From: Humulus lupulus
Taxonomy: Eukaryota; Streptophyta; Magnoliopsida; Rosales; Cannabaceae
DNA length: 64,000 nucleotides
Direction of reading: 5' to 3'
NCBI RefSeq assembly: GCF_963169125.1
Contig: NC_084794.1
Location: 75,241,665 to 75,305,664, forward strand
A program made the translations under genes and the position numbers. The notes under the pieces are model-generated. The model searched no databases, was not told the DNA's origin, and saw nothing but the letters and a program-made list of their open reading frames with translations. Of the stretch, positions 33,760 through 44,829 are shown piece after piece; position 1 is the first letter of the stretch; each line of letters starts with the position of its first letter.

Positions 33760-34578
33760 TGTTACACCCAATTTTTGAGACCAGAAATTATGACCTCGAA
33801 AGCTGGACTCGTCAAGTATGAGCTCGAGTTATATAAAACACATGTTTAAGGTCAAACCTCCGAGGCAAGATGGCAATCTCGAAGACATGTAACCTCGAGA
33901 TTCTTTCCAGGCTCGAAAGGCATAGCATCGGGATACATCCGTTACCGAGTGCCTTTAGATCGAATAGTCCGAGTTTAAAGAGTGCAGGCTCGAATCATGA
34001 CAACCTCGATAGAATTTATCTGCTCCAAGTAGGTCTTGTAATAAGATGGCCAGTTCGTAACCTGTCTGTAAACCTTGACTCATGCGATGTTGATTGCTGA
34101 TCTCGGAGATTTGATGAATCATCTGATGTAACACACTTTATACATTTAAAGATATTTATTGTTGTAACGTCCCGACATTAAAGGGATACTAACAAGTCTG
34201 TTATCCGTTTTCCTAGTCTTTAGAGGACGTTTCCTTGTATATAGGAGTTACAACATTTAATATCATTATTTCAATTAATAAGTAGGAGTATCTTATCGAA
34301 ATATGTGAGAATGAACTCTGAAAACTCTCTATAAATAGAGAGGTCATGTATACTTGTAAAGGAAGGATCTTTTGCTATCTTGAGAGAAACTCTGGAGAAT
34401 TCATCTTTGAAAGATTTCCAGAAAACTCCAAGTCTTAATAAAATTGACTCATGGACTAGGCAGAGTTAACTGCTGAACCACGTAAAACTCTTGTTTTTCT
34501 ACCATATTTTTATCCTGCGCCATAGTTCCTATTATTTAATTACTCTACATTTTAAGTTGACGAAAAACAGCGTCAACA
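33760..34578 (+). repeat. 5' LTR of element C
   Basis: It is 819 bp, from TGTTACACCC to CAGCGTCAACA, with the sense TATA box at 34330-34337 inside CTCTATAAATAGAG. Confidence 0.95.
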
Positions 34579-34579
34579 A

Positions 34580-34600
34580 TTTGGTGCTTTCATTGAGAGC
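34580..34600 (+). other. Primer binding site, element C
   Basis: TTTGGTGCTTTCATTGAGAG lies one base after the 5' LTR. Confidence 0.78.
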
Positions 34601-34627
34601 CTTAAGCAGTACAATCCCTGATTAGCT

Positions 34628-37600
34628 ATGGCCGCAAGTGATCAGAATATTCCTGAAGAAAACTATCAACACCGCCTTGGGAAGCAACCGATGATGAATC
34701 CAGAACCAGAAGAGAGAAGTGAGTCCTCTGATTCTCGAGGATCTCCGACACCTCCGACTCCCAGGGACGATGAGAACATGTATTATAATCCTGAGCGGTA
34801 TGTCCCCATTGTGGAACTCGAGAACTGAAAGTTAAGAAAACAGTTGGCTGCGTAGCGAGGAGCTAGCTAGATTAGCTGCGGAAGCGCAGGCGGCTCAGCC
34901 CCAACCTCCGACTGAAGTCCAAGCCCCACCTCCGCGGGACGTTCATGTTCCTCCCCGCAGGCCTCGTGGGCGACCTCTAAAAAACGCTTCCATAAGAAGA
35001 ACGGAGCAACCTCCGCCACCGGCAGAACAGCATGCTCCCTCGAGGCCCTGAAGAAACACCCGGGCTAGAGCTCTGGTTAACTCAACTGTAGAGTTACCAG
35101 TTGAAACTGGGAATAACCGAGCCCCTGCAGAGGCTCGGACTCAGAATCCTGGTAACTCACAGAATGTTACCGAGCCGGCACAGGCGAACTCAGGACCATC
35201 CAGACCCCGAAATGGGTGGCAGCCACCATCACCCATACGGTTCCCTCCATCGCCAATAAGATATCCCTCACCTCCTCGGAGAAACACACAACTGACTTAG
35301 GGTGATAGGGAAAGGCGGGCTGGACATAAACAGGGGAATGGAGAAGCTACTAGAGAACGGAGAGGCGCCCAGCCTACAAGAAGCCAAATGTCTCGATCTC
35401 GTACTGTAGAGACTAGGCTGCCTGAAATGAATCCATCTCGAAACAATCATGCGACGAGCCTCGCCAGCGACGAATCAGGGGACACCAGATCAGTCAGTAT
35501 GTATGATCAAGGACGCAGAAATACTGGGAACCAAAGGAACCACCCTGACCTGTGGGAACACCTAAATCAAAATCAGGGTAGTGGTAATCCCTCGAACCCA
35601 GACTTGAGAGATCGCCTAAATGGAGGCAAGGATCCCATGCGAAGGCGCGAACCTGGAATTGTGATCAACGATAACCAATTTCAGGCAAGACCCCCTGTGG
35701 ATCCAGTTTAGGAAAGAGTTTATCAATTGGAAAGAGAATTTAGGCTCTTACAGAATGAGCGAGGTCAGAATCGGGACGAAGTTTCTGATGAGGAGCTAGA
35801 ACCATTTGCTCCCCACATTTCCAACAATCTATTTCCTCAAGGGTTTCAGATTCCTCATGTCCCACCTTTTGAAGGGAAATCCGACTTGTACAGTCATTTA
35901 AGTACATTTAACACTATAATGAGGGAAAGTAATGTGGGTTATGAGCTCAGATGCATGCTGTTTCCAACATCGCTTACAGGACCAGTGAAAAACTGGTTCG
36001 AAAAATATAAGAGGCATTCAATCACTTCTTGGGATCAGTTGTCAAAAGATTTCAAGAAGCAATTTAGAGTCATGATCAGGATAAGGCCTGAGGCATCGAC
36101 CCTGACCAATGTCCGACAACAACCAAATGAAACGCTAAAAAGCTACCTTACAAGATTCAATCTGGAAGTCGCCCAAGCTCGGGATGTAGACGACAGCAGT
36201 CATTTAATGTCCGTTCGAGCTGGGGTAATGTCGGGAAGTCCCCTCTCGGAAGATATGCAGAGGAAGCCTGTGAGGTCAATAACCGAGTTTAATAGGCGAG
36301 CTCAAAGGTTTTTCAATGTAGAAGAGGCGAGGTCAACACTGAATATGACCTCTCAGCCAATAAGTACAATGACAAACATAAAATCTCCCTCGACCTCGGC
36401 AGACCCATCAGCCTTGAAACCCCCTGCAGAAAACCCTTCCAAAAGGAAGAAGAATGAAGAAAGTAGCCCCGAGGCGGAAGGCAGAAAGAAGAAGAAAGGG
36501 GAAAGGTATTTCTCCGTGTACAAGGTGTACACTGAGCTCAACGAGTCTCGGGAGAATTTTTACGTGGCTAATGAAAACCAGGTCCCTTTCAGGCGTCCAG
36601 ACCCCATGAGAAACCAAAAGTCCAAGAGAGACTCCAGTAAATACTGTCGATTTCACAGAGATACTGGGCACACTCCTGATGAGTACAGGCAATTGAAGGA
36701 CGAGATCGAAGGTCTGTTCTCGAGAGGATACTTCAGGCAGTATGTCAGGAACCAGAACAATAATCAGGCTTCTACCAGCCAGAGGACAGCTGGACTTTCG
36801 CCTACCCAAAACAACAATTCCTGGGCTAGGAAAGAAGAGAGACCCCCTCCGATTGATGGAGAAGATGTGGTAACCATCTCGGGCGGGCCTCACCTCGCAG
36901 AATCGGGCAAGAACGCCCAAAAGAGATATGTGAATGAGCTGAAAACTAGGGACGGGTCCCCTTATTAACCCGAACCCAGAGCTCCAAAGTATCAAAAGGT
37001 TGAATCTCAGCCTATATCCTTTTCTGAGGACGATGTGTCCCATGTTCAGTTTCCTCACAACGACCCATTGGTTATCACTCTCCAGCTCGCGAACAAGAGG
37101 GTTCACCAAGTTCTCATTGACAATGGGAGCTCAGTGAAAATTCTCTATAAGGCCACCTTAGAAAAGATGGGACTCACGCTTCGTGTCCTCAAAGCTTGTG
37201 CAACGACGCTATACGGTTTTTCAGGAGAAGGGATTGCCTGTATGGGGTCCATTGAACTCCCTGTGACCTTGGGAGACTACCCAGTCTCAACAACCAAGAT
37301 GATGGAGTTTGTAGTAGTGGACCTTCCATCGGCCTACAACGTGCTGCTCGGGAGACCCGCCCTAGTAGGGCTGGGGGCAGTCTCGTCTGTAAGGCATTTG
37401 GCCATCAAGTTCCCGACTTCTAGTGGCATCGGGACACTGAAGGGAGACAAGTTAGCCGGAAGGGAATGCTATAGCATTTCCATAAGAGGAAAGAAGCAAA
37501 CAAGCGCACAAGCGCTCGTCGATATTCAGAATAAGGACGGGACTGTCTTGGAGATAGATGAAGAAATCGATCCAAGAGTAGAGGAAAGAGATGATCTCGA

Positions 37601-37692
37601 GCCATTGGGAGAGCTTGAAGAAATCAGTCTCGAAGAAGCAGACCCCCCCGAAAACAGTAAAGGTCTGGAAAAACCTCCCCGAAGAAACCAAA
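34628..37692 (+). pseudogene. gag-protease of element C (broken)
   Basis: The ATG at 34628 opens MAASDQNIPEENYQHR. A TGA after VELEN and a small deletion follow at about 34826-34856. The gag core is the best preserved of the three copies: FPTSLTGPVKNWFEKY, then VRQQPNETLKSYLTRFN. The zinc knuckle is YCRFHRDTGHTPDEY, with the last Cys changed to Tyr. The protease has LIDNGSSVKILYK. In-frame TAG at 35709-35711 and TAA near 36966 break the frame, and a one-base C insertion in a run of seven at about 37650 shifts it just before the boundary TAG. Confidence 0.9.
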
Positions 37693-37701
37693 TAGCAATT
37701 A
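37690..37701 (+). promoter_or_regulatory. Candidate leaky stop codon between protease and RT (element C)
   Basis: The codons are AAA TAG CAA TTA, with TAG at 37693-37695. The twelve bases are identical to element A. The TAG is in the gag-protease frame once the upstream C insertion is discounted. A second TAG at 37723-37725 is a further lesion shared with B. Confidence 0.58.
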
Positions 37702-39854
37702 ATTTTCTTTTTGAAGAAGAACTAGGATGTATTTTCATGGTCACATTCGAACATGATAGGGATAAGTCCAAATGTGGTGAGCCACGCGTTAAATATTGAC
37801 AAAAGCTTCCCGCCGAAGCAGCAAAAGCGAAGACTACTGGATGACGATAGGAAGAAGGCCCTTAAAGAGGAAGTCAATAGGTTAAAAGCAAACTAATTCA
37901 TCAGGGATGCTTTTTACCCCGATTGGGTAGCCAACTCGGTACTATTCCCGAAGCCTAACGGGACATGGCGGACCTGTATTAACTACGTGGACCTCAAGGA
38001 CTCCTTCCATTTACCACGGATCAACCAGCTCGTGGATGCCACGGCAGGGCATGGACTCATGTCGTTCATGGATGCCTATTCTTGATATAACCATATTTCC
38101 ATGCATGCCCTTGACCAAGAGCATACGAGTTTCATAACAGACAAAGGGCTGTATTGTTATAACGTCATGCCATTTAGGCTAAAAAATACTAGAGCCACTT
38201 ACCAGTGACTCGTGAACATGATGTTTTCCGAACAAATAGGTAATAACATGGAAGTTTATGTTGACAATATGTTAGTTAAATCTCAACTTAACAATAACCA
38301 TGTGGATAACCTTGAAGAATGATTCGCCGTGTTACGGAGATATAACATGAAACTTAACCCTCAGAAGTGCTCTTTCTGAGTATCTTCAGGAAAATTCCTG
38401 GGCTTCATTGTAAATGCTCGGGGAATAGAAGCTAATCCAGACAAAATCCAGGCTCTGATTGATATGCCCTCACCTCGGAAGCATAAAGATGTCCAAAATT
38501 TGACTGGCAGGATGGCAGCACTAAGTAGGTTTATCTCGAAATCTACGGATCGGTGTCTTCCATTTTTCAACCTTTTGAGGGGAGGCAAGAAATTCGAATG
38601 GATGGAGGAATGCGAGTTGGATTTTCAAGAACTCAAGAAACACCTCGCAGAACCTCCCATCTTGTCAAAACCCATTACGGGAGAAGTTCGGTACCTATAC
38701 CTTGCCACGACCGAGCATGCCATACGCGCAGTACTCGTGCGGGAAGAAGAAAAAGGGCAAAGACCCGTATATTATGTCAGTAAAAGGTTACTGGGGGCAG
38801 AATCGAGACATCCCTTAATGGAGAAGTTAGCTCTCTACCTAATTCACTCATCTCGAAAGCTTCGACCCTATTTTCAGGAGCACCCCATCCATGTACTTAC
38901 CGATCAACCACTAAGACAAGTCCTGTCCAAGCCAGAAGCCTCAGGTCGACTGCTCAAATGGGTCATTGAACTTGAACAATTCGAGATCACTTATCACCCA
39001 AGGACGACCATAAGAGGACAGGCCTTGGCAGACTTCATAGTAGAATGCACTGGCGTGGCCAACGACAAAGTTATAACCTCGGCCCACGAGCTGTGGAAAC
39101 TTTATGTTGACGGGTCTTCTAATGACAATGGATCAGGAGCTGGAGTAATTCTAATCACCCCTGCAGGAAGCCGATTTCACTCTGCCTTAAGATTTGACTT
39201 TGACGGGTCGAATAACGAGGCCGAGTACAAGGCTCTACTGGCAAGACTCCGCATAACCAAGGAGCTCAAAGCCAAAGCCATACATTGCTAAAGCGACTCC
39301 CAACTGGTGGTTAATCAAATTTTGGGAGAGTACCAGGCTCATGGTACGAGAATGGCGGCATATTTAGAAAAGGCAAAATCGGCACTGGAGCATTTCGAGT
39401 TCTATGCGATAGAACAGGTCCCACGAGAACAGAACTCGAACGCGGACGCCTTAGCCAGGCTTGCTACCTCTACCGAAAATGATGAACTGAATGTCGTGCC
39501 AGTCGAACATCTCGCGATGCCCAGTATAGACGAGCCATAATAGGAGGATGTGTGTATGGTCAATTCTGAGCCAAACTGGATGACTCCGATAGTTGAATAC
39601 CTTGAGACCGGCGTTCTCCTGGAAGAATGGACCAAGGCTCGAAAATTGATGTATCAAATCCCTAGGTATACCATTGTAGATGGAAAGCTGTATAGAAGAG
39701 GATATTCCATGCCGCTACTCCAGTGTGTGACCCCACCCGAAGCTAAGGGAATCATAGAAGAAATTCATGAAGGGTTCTGTGGAGACCATACTGGGGGGCA
39801 TAGCCTGTCCAAGAAGATCATACGTTAGGGATACTTCTGGCCTACCATCAAATC
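37696..39854 (+). pseudogene. pol of element C: RT, RNase H, aRNase H, integrase zinc finger only
   Basis: RT is heavily damaged between 37800 and 38460. Its active site reads YVDNM (about 38254-38271), so the second catalytic Asp is lost. From 38464 the connection and RNase H are open (HPIHVLTDQPLRQVL), followed by the second RNase H (KLYVDGSSNDNGSGAG, NNEAEYKALL) with a stop at 39289-39291 where Tyr of YSDSQ stood. The integrase zinc finger (HEGFCGDHTGGH) runs to GYFWPTIKS. There the frame passes at about 39854 into antisense-gene sequence, so the DDE core is deleted. Confidence 0.9.
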
Positions 39855-40667
39855 AGTAAAAGAAGACTCCAGGCTCGAAGATACTAGTGAGTAAGGAATC
39901 GCGAGCTTTGACCCCCACCACTTTCCTGAATTCTGCGGCATCTAACAAGAAAGCAAAAGGGCGACGGCCAAGCGAGCAAGAAATAATGAGATAAATAATA
40001 CCTAAGCTCGAATGATCGAGGCTACAAGGCAAGCTCGATCCAAAGGATGAGGCTAATCTCAGAGCGTGTATACCACCGAAAGGAAAGAAGGTGGACATGT
40101 TGTGGGAAATCCCGAAATATCGGGGAAAAAAGGTGGCTGTTATTAAAAAGGTGGTATTTTTTTAATCATGCATTCTTTTATGTTTTTTTTTTTAAACAAC
40201 CTTGGTTTTGTACCCGATATCTTGGTGTGCAAGATATGTACTCTGAGATTTGAAAACCCAGAGAAGGAACTATATTTGAACCTTTTCACACAAGAACTGG
40301 GTTTGAATCTAATGTCTATCAATCAAAGCATCCTGGTGCATTAAACTAATGAATGGACCAAAAATAAATCCTAGTGCTAAAGTGCAACAGAAGCATAAAC
40401 GTGCATGCAAAGATATAGTATGAATGCGGATATAAAAGGTTAAGAACAGATACTTACACAATGAAGCTGGCGGGTACTGAGAAATCGAAGACCGAATGAG
40501 TGGTTGCAAGAACGATCTCACGGAGTTGAATAAGCCAACGTTATTTTGTTTTCTTGGTTTGGAGAACATGCAAGAACCAGGACAAATCGAACTATGGTTT
40601 TTTCTTCTTTTTTCTCTGAAAGCACAAATGAAAGTATAGTGGGGAAGACGATGAGGATGTATATATA
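39855..40667 (-). pseudogene. 5' remnant of the antisense gene in element C
   Basis: Read on the minus strand there is a TATA box (TATATATA, 40660-40667), then a leader exon whose ATG at 40569 opens MFSKPRKQ. A donor GTAAGTA lies at 40451-40457. A 516-bp intron ends in TTAG next to the main ATG at 39941 (MPQNSGKWWGSKLAIPYSL). All these parts line up with element D. The coding region stops at the deletion junction after about 28 codons, fused tail to tail with integrase. The promoter half survives although the protein is gone. Confidence 0.75.
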
Positions 40668-40930
40668 GGCCCTTGGAAATATCAAAGGCCAAATTGTTCT
40701 GAGCCATTGGCCATATTTCGTATCCGATCCAACGGTCAGAGACAATTGATTCGATGGTAATATACAGGATGGCAGATGGATAGGCGTGGGTAGGTTTCCA
40801 AGGTACTCAAGTACTTTGAGTGATCAATACCCAGCTAACGCGTGTCCACACTCGTGTATATTTTATGGTACGGTTCCCAATGGAAGTAGTTCAAAAGTTT
40901 CCCTCTCATAGGATTCAAACAAATACTTTT

Positions 40931-40942
40931 GAGGGGGCAAAA
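40931..40942 (+). other. Polypurine tract, element C
   Basis: GAGGGGGCAAAA directly precedes the 3' LTR and would prime plus-strand synthesis. Confidence 0.85.
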
Positions 40943-41760
40943 TGTTACACCCAGTTTTCGAGACAAGAAATTATGACCTCGAAAGCTGGACTTGTCAAGT
41001 ATGAGCTCGAGATATATAAAATACATGTTTAAGGTTAAACCTCCGAGGCAAGATGACAATCTCGAAGACATGTAACCTCGAGATTCTTTCCAGGCTCGAA
41101 AGGCATAGAATCGGGATACATCCGTTACCGAGTGCCTTCAGATCGAATAGTCTGAGCTTAAAGAGTGCAGGCTTGAATCATAACAGCCTCAATAGAATTT
41201 ATCTGCTCTGAGTAGGTCTTGGATAAGATAGCCAGTTCGTAACCTGTTTGTAAACCTTGGCTCATGCGATGTTGATTGCTGATCTCGGAGATTTGATGAA
41301 TCATCTGATGTAACACACTTTGTACATTTAAAAGTATTTATTGTTGTAACGTCCTGACATTAAAGGGATATTAACAAGTCTGTTATCCATTTTCCTAGTC
41401 TTCAGGGGACGTTTCCTTGTATATAGGAGTTACAACATTTAATATCATTATTTCAATTAATAAGTAGGAGTATCTTCCAGAAATATGTGGGAATGAACTC
41501 TGAAAACTCTCTATAAATAGAGAGGTGCTGAACACTTGTAAAGGAATGATCTTTTGCAGTCTTGAGAGAAACTCTGGAGAATTCATCTCTGAAGGATTTC
41601 CAGAAAACTCCAAGTCTTAATAAAATTGACTCGAGGACTAGGTAGAGTCAACTGCTGAACAACGTAAAACTCTTGTTGTTCTACCATATTATTCACCTGC
41701 GTCATAGTTCCTATTGTTTAATTGTTCTACATTTTAAGTTGACGAAAAACGGCGTCAACA
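40943..41760 (+). repeat. 3' LTR of element C
   Basis: It is 818 bp, from TGTTACACCC to CGGCGTCAACA, with a TATA box at 41512-41519. Confidence 0.95.
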
Positions 41761-41765
41761 TTGTT

Positions 41766-42919
41766 ATTATTATTATTATTATTATTATATGCTTTGCTTG
41801 ATTTTTTTTTTATAAAAAATATAAATTATATATAAGAAAATTTATGTTTTGTGTAAGACTTATTTTGGCTAATTACCTATTTGAAGCCTTTATTTTAAAA
41901 ATTAACTTTTAGATCTCGTGTTTTTTCAAAATGTTAAAAATTGAAATTGATAGATTGATTATTTGAACACTGTATTTTTGCCGATTACCTGTTTTGACCA
42001 TTTATTTTTAAAAATGAACCTTTGGACGATATATTTATTTAAAAAGGTTCAAACTTCTTATAAAAATTAAATTATATATTTATATAATTTTTATTTTCTT
42101 TAAGGTTTCACACCATTTTGAATCTTGTATTTTAGTCGATTACCCGCTGGAACCTTTATTTTTAAAATTTAACTTGTGGACCTCAAGTTTTGTCAAAAGG
42201 TTAAAATGTGAATAGAAAGATCAATTATTTGAACACTCTATTTTGGCCTAATACTCCTTTTGATTATTTATTTTTTAAAATTAACCTTTGGATCAAATAT
42301 TTAATCGAAAGGTTAAAAATTCTTTATGTTTTCTATAAGGGTTCACACTATTTTGAACCTTGTATTTTAGTTGTTTACCCATTTGGACCATTAACATTTT
42401 TAAATTAACTTGTGGACCTTGTGTGTTATCAGAAGGTTAAAAATATGAATTTAAAAATAGATTATTTGAACCACGTATAATTTGGTTGATTACCCGTTTT
42501 GATATTTTATTGTTAAAAACTAATATTTCGATCTTGTGTTTTGTCAAAAAGTTAAAATATAAATAGATAGATTTTATTATTATTATTATATAGATATTTT
42601 TATCCATTGTAATTTTTTATTAAAATAACAATGAGAAAATAGATAAAAAAAAAATTCCTTAATTAATTAATAGCCATAAATTAGAAAAGTAAAATAAAAA
42701 ATGTGAAAAAAATATTGTTCACTTATATTTATAATTTAATTAAACAGTTGTGGTAATTAAATATCTAATCAAATTTAAATTCAAAATATATATATCGTTG
42801 AAATAAATCAAATTAAAATTAAATTTACATTATATATGTTGTTAAGATATAGTTTTGTAAAACTATTATATTTAAATTAAAAAAACATAAATAATTTAAA
42901 TAAAAATTTATTATTATTA

Positions 42920-42953
<34 letters not shown>

Positions 42954-43570
42954 CATTATCAATCATAAATTGGAGGTGTCATTTGTTTAAGCACATGATT
43001 ATGTATAACTTGAATGATTTATTCGATTTTAAAATTAATTTATTTATTTTGATTAATATTCGTTTTAATTCATAATGTGTTCCTTATTTCTAAAAAGAAT
43101 TTTTTGTGCTTAACATCAACCTTCGCATCTTTTGTTGCTGCGTGAATGTCCACTAAATTACAATTTAGAAAACATTTATTTACTATTGTGAAAACAAATC
43201 ACAAATCCAAACAATATTAGTAGTAATATCGTATTGTCACAAGCTTAATATATATCAAATAAGAGAAAAATACAATTATCAAAATTTATGATTGATAATA
43301 ATAATTATAATATTTTGTACAACTATTCACTGTTGAATAAAAAACATAATTATAATATAATAAGAAAAATAGATATATAGAGAACCGAACTATTACGTGA
43401 TCTGTGGGTCTCAATCGATGAGTTCTCACTACATTTGTCAGGTGCACAAAACTTACGTGAAAATAGTTTTTCAGCTATTGCAGTGTGAGCATAGTTTGAT
43501 ATTCATTTGTGTGTAGAAATATACATAATATACATTAAAATACATGTATTCTCTTGAGCAATTAAGAACC
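41766..43570. other. AT-rich DNA with microsatellites and a degenerate tandem repeat
   Basis: No gene is recognisable. ATT runs lie at 41764-41788 and a GTT run at 42916-42953. Between about 41860 and 42590 a diverged unit of 110-125 bp recurs five or six times. Confidence 0.65.
41860..42590. repeat. Degenerate tandem repeat, 110-125-bp unit
   Basis: Each unit has a core like CGATTACCCGTTTTGACC, then a T/A stretch, AACCTTTGGACCT and TTTTGTCAAAAGGTTAAAA. Cores lie near 41868, 41979, 42140, 42250, 42373 and 42488. One interval is longer (about 160 bp). Confidence 0.65.
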
Positions 43571-44381
43571 TATTGACGTTGTTTTTCATCGACTTAAATA
43601 GGAGAGCAATTAAACAAAAAGATATTAAAGGAAATGAACAAAGATGAACACAAGAATATTTTTACGTGGTTCAGTAGTTAAGTCTGCCTAGTCCACGAGT
43701 CTATGTTATTAGAACTTGAGAGTTTTCTGGAAACTTTTTAGAGAATAGTTGCCCAGAGTTTTCTCACCAGAAATCAGAAATCGATCCCTTACAAATGGAG
43801 TCTCTTTCTCTATTTATAGAGGAGGTTACAAAATTCATTCCCAAAAATCTCAGGAAGATATTCAGTGAATCAATTAATATAATGTTATTTAATGCATTAT
43901 TTCCTACATACACACAAACATCCCATCAAACGCGGGATCGGATAACATATTGAATAATATCCCTTAAACACTGGGATTGCACAACAATAAATATGTTCAT
44001 ATATAACTAATTAACTCAGTAACGGAATTCATCAAATCTCTGAGACTAGCAGTCGATCATGAGCTTGTCGCCTAACTTTGCCTATGCTCGGAGCAAGCAA
44101 ACATTGACGATATCGCCACATTCGAACTCATTCGCTTCGAGCTCGAACTAGTCCAGAAGGCAAGGGATGGTTCAGGGATACATCCGAGTGTCACACCAGG
44201 CTATTTGCGAGCTCAGAGCACTTTCGAGGTTACATACCCCTTTTATCCTTCGAGGCCGCTGCTTACAGGAAAAATAGTTTGACAGAAAGGACACACAACG
44301 ACCATGCCTTTTTCGAGCCTACACATAACGAGCCAAGATTTCGGGATCACATTCTCATGCTCAAAATCTGAATGTAACATT
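43571..44381 (-). repeat. 3' LTR of element D
   Basis: It is 811 bp. The plus strand begins TATTGACGTTG (decayed TGTTGACG) and ends AATCTGAATGTAACA. The TATA box is at 43811-43818 (minus strand). Confidence 0.88.
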
Positions 44382-44653
44382 TTTCCCCTCAAAAGTATCA
44401 ATTCGAATTCTATGAGAAGGAAACTTTTGAACTGCCCTTCTTAGAAACTGTACCATCAATTTTTCTCGGGTGTGGACACACGTCAGCTAGGGGTTGCTTA
44501 ATTAGAGTACTTGAGTGCTTTGGTATCATGCCCACGTCCATTCGCCTGCCAACTTTATGGCGCCATCCTTTCATTTATTCCTGACTGTCAGATCAGATAC
44601 AAAATCTGGCTAACGGTTCAGATAAGCCCGACCTTTGGCCTCCTTTTGGGATT

Positions 44654-44664
44654 TATATATATAT
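44654..44664 (+). promoter_or_regulatory. TATA box of the antisense gene, element D
   Basis: TATATATATAT lies about 270 bp inside the element from the 3' LTR and about 100 bp upstream of the leader ATG. Element C has TATATATA in the corresponding place on the opposite strand. The box sits between LTR and gene, so the antisense transcript appears to have its own promoter. Confidence 0.6.
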
Positions 44665-44751
44665 TGCATCTCATCTCTTATTCTTCACTTTTGCTTTCAA
44701 ACTTTCAGAGAAAAAAGAAAAACCAGAACCAAAATATCGTCTTGCCCTTGC

Positions 44752-44829
44752 ATGTTCTCCAAACCGAGAAAACAAAAATCTCTTGACGTCCATGACTCCA
44801 TGAAGGCTTTCCTGCAACCACTTCTTTGA
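44752..44829 (+). CDS. Short conserved upstream reading frame (25 aa), element D
   Basis: It begins MFSKPRKQKSLDVHDSMKAF and ends with TGA before the intron donor. Element C has MFSKPRKQ and SFLQPLI at the same place, though there it stays open into the splice site. It could be a regulatory upstream frame or part of an alternative N-terminus. Function is unknown. Confidence 0.4.
   Translation: MFSKPRKQKSLDVHDSMKAFLQPLL

Larger units (their letters stand above)
33760..41760 (+). mobile_element. Tat-type Ty3/gypsy retrotransposon, element C (both LTRs, internally deleted)
   Basis: It is 8001 bp with LTRs of 819 and 818 bp that both start TGTTACACCC and end GTCAACA. A TTGTT target duplication flanks it (33755-33759 and 41761-41765). 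The insertion lies in a GTT/ATT microsatellite, so the duplication alone is weak, but the LTR ends are exact. Compared with A, B and D it lacks the integrase core, the pol end, the tandem repeats and most of the antisense gene, an estimated 4.5-5 kb. By hand count the LTRs differ at 55-60 of about 818 positions (about 7%), mostly transitions. Confidence 0.95.
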
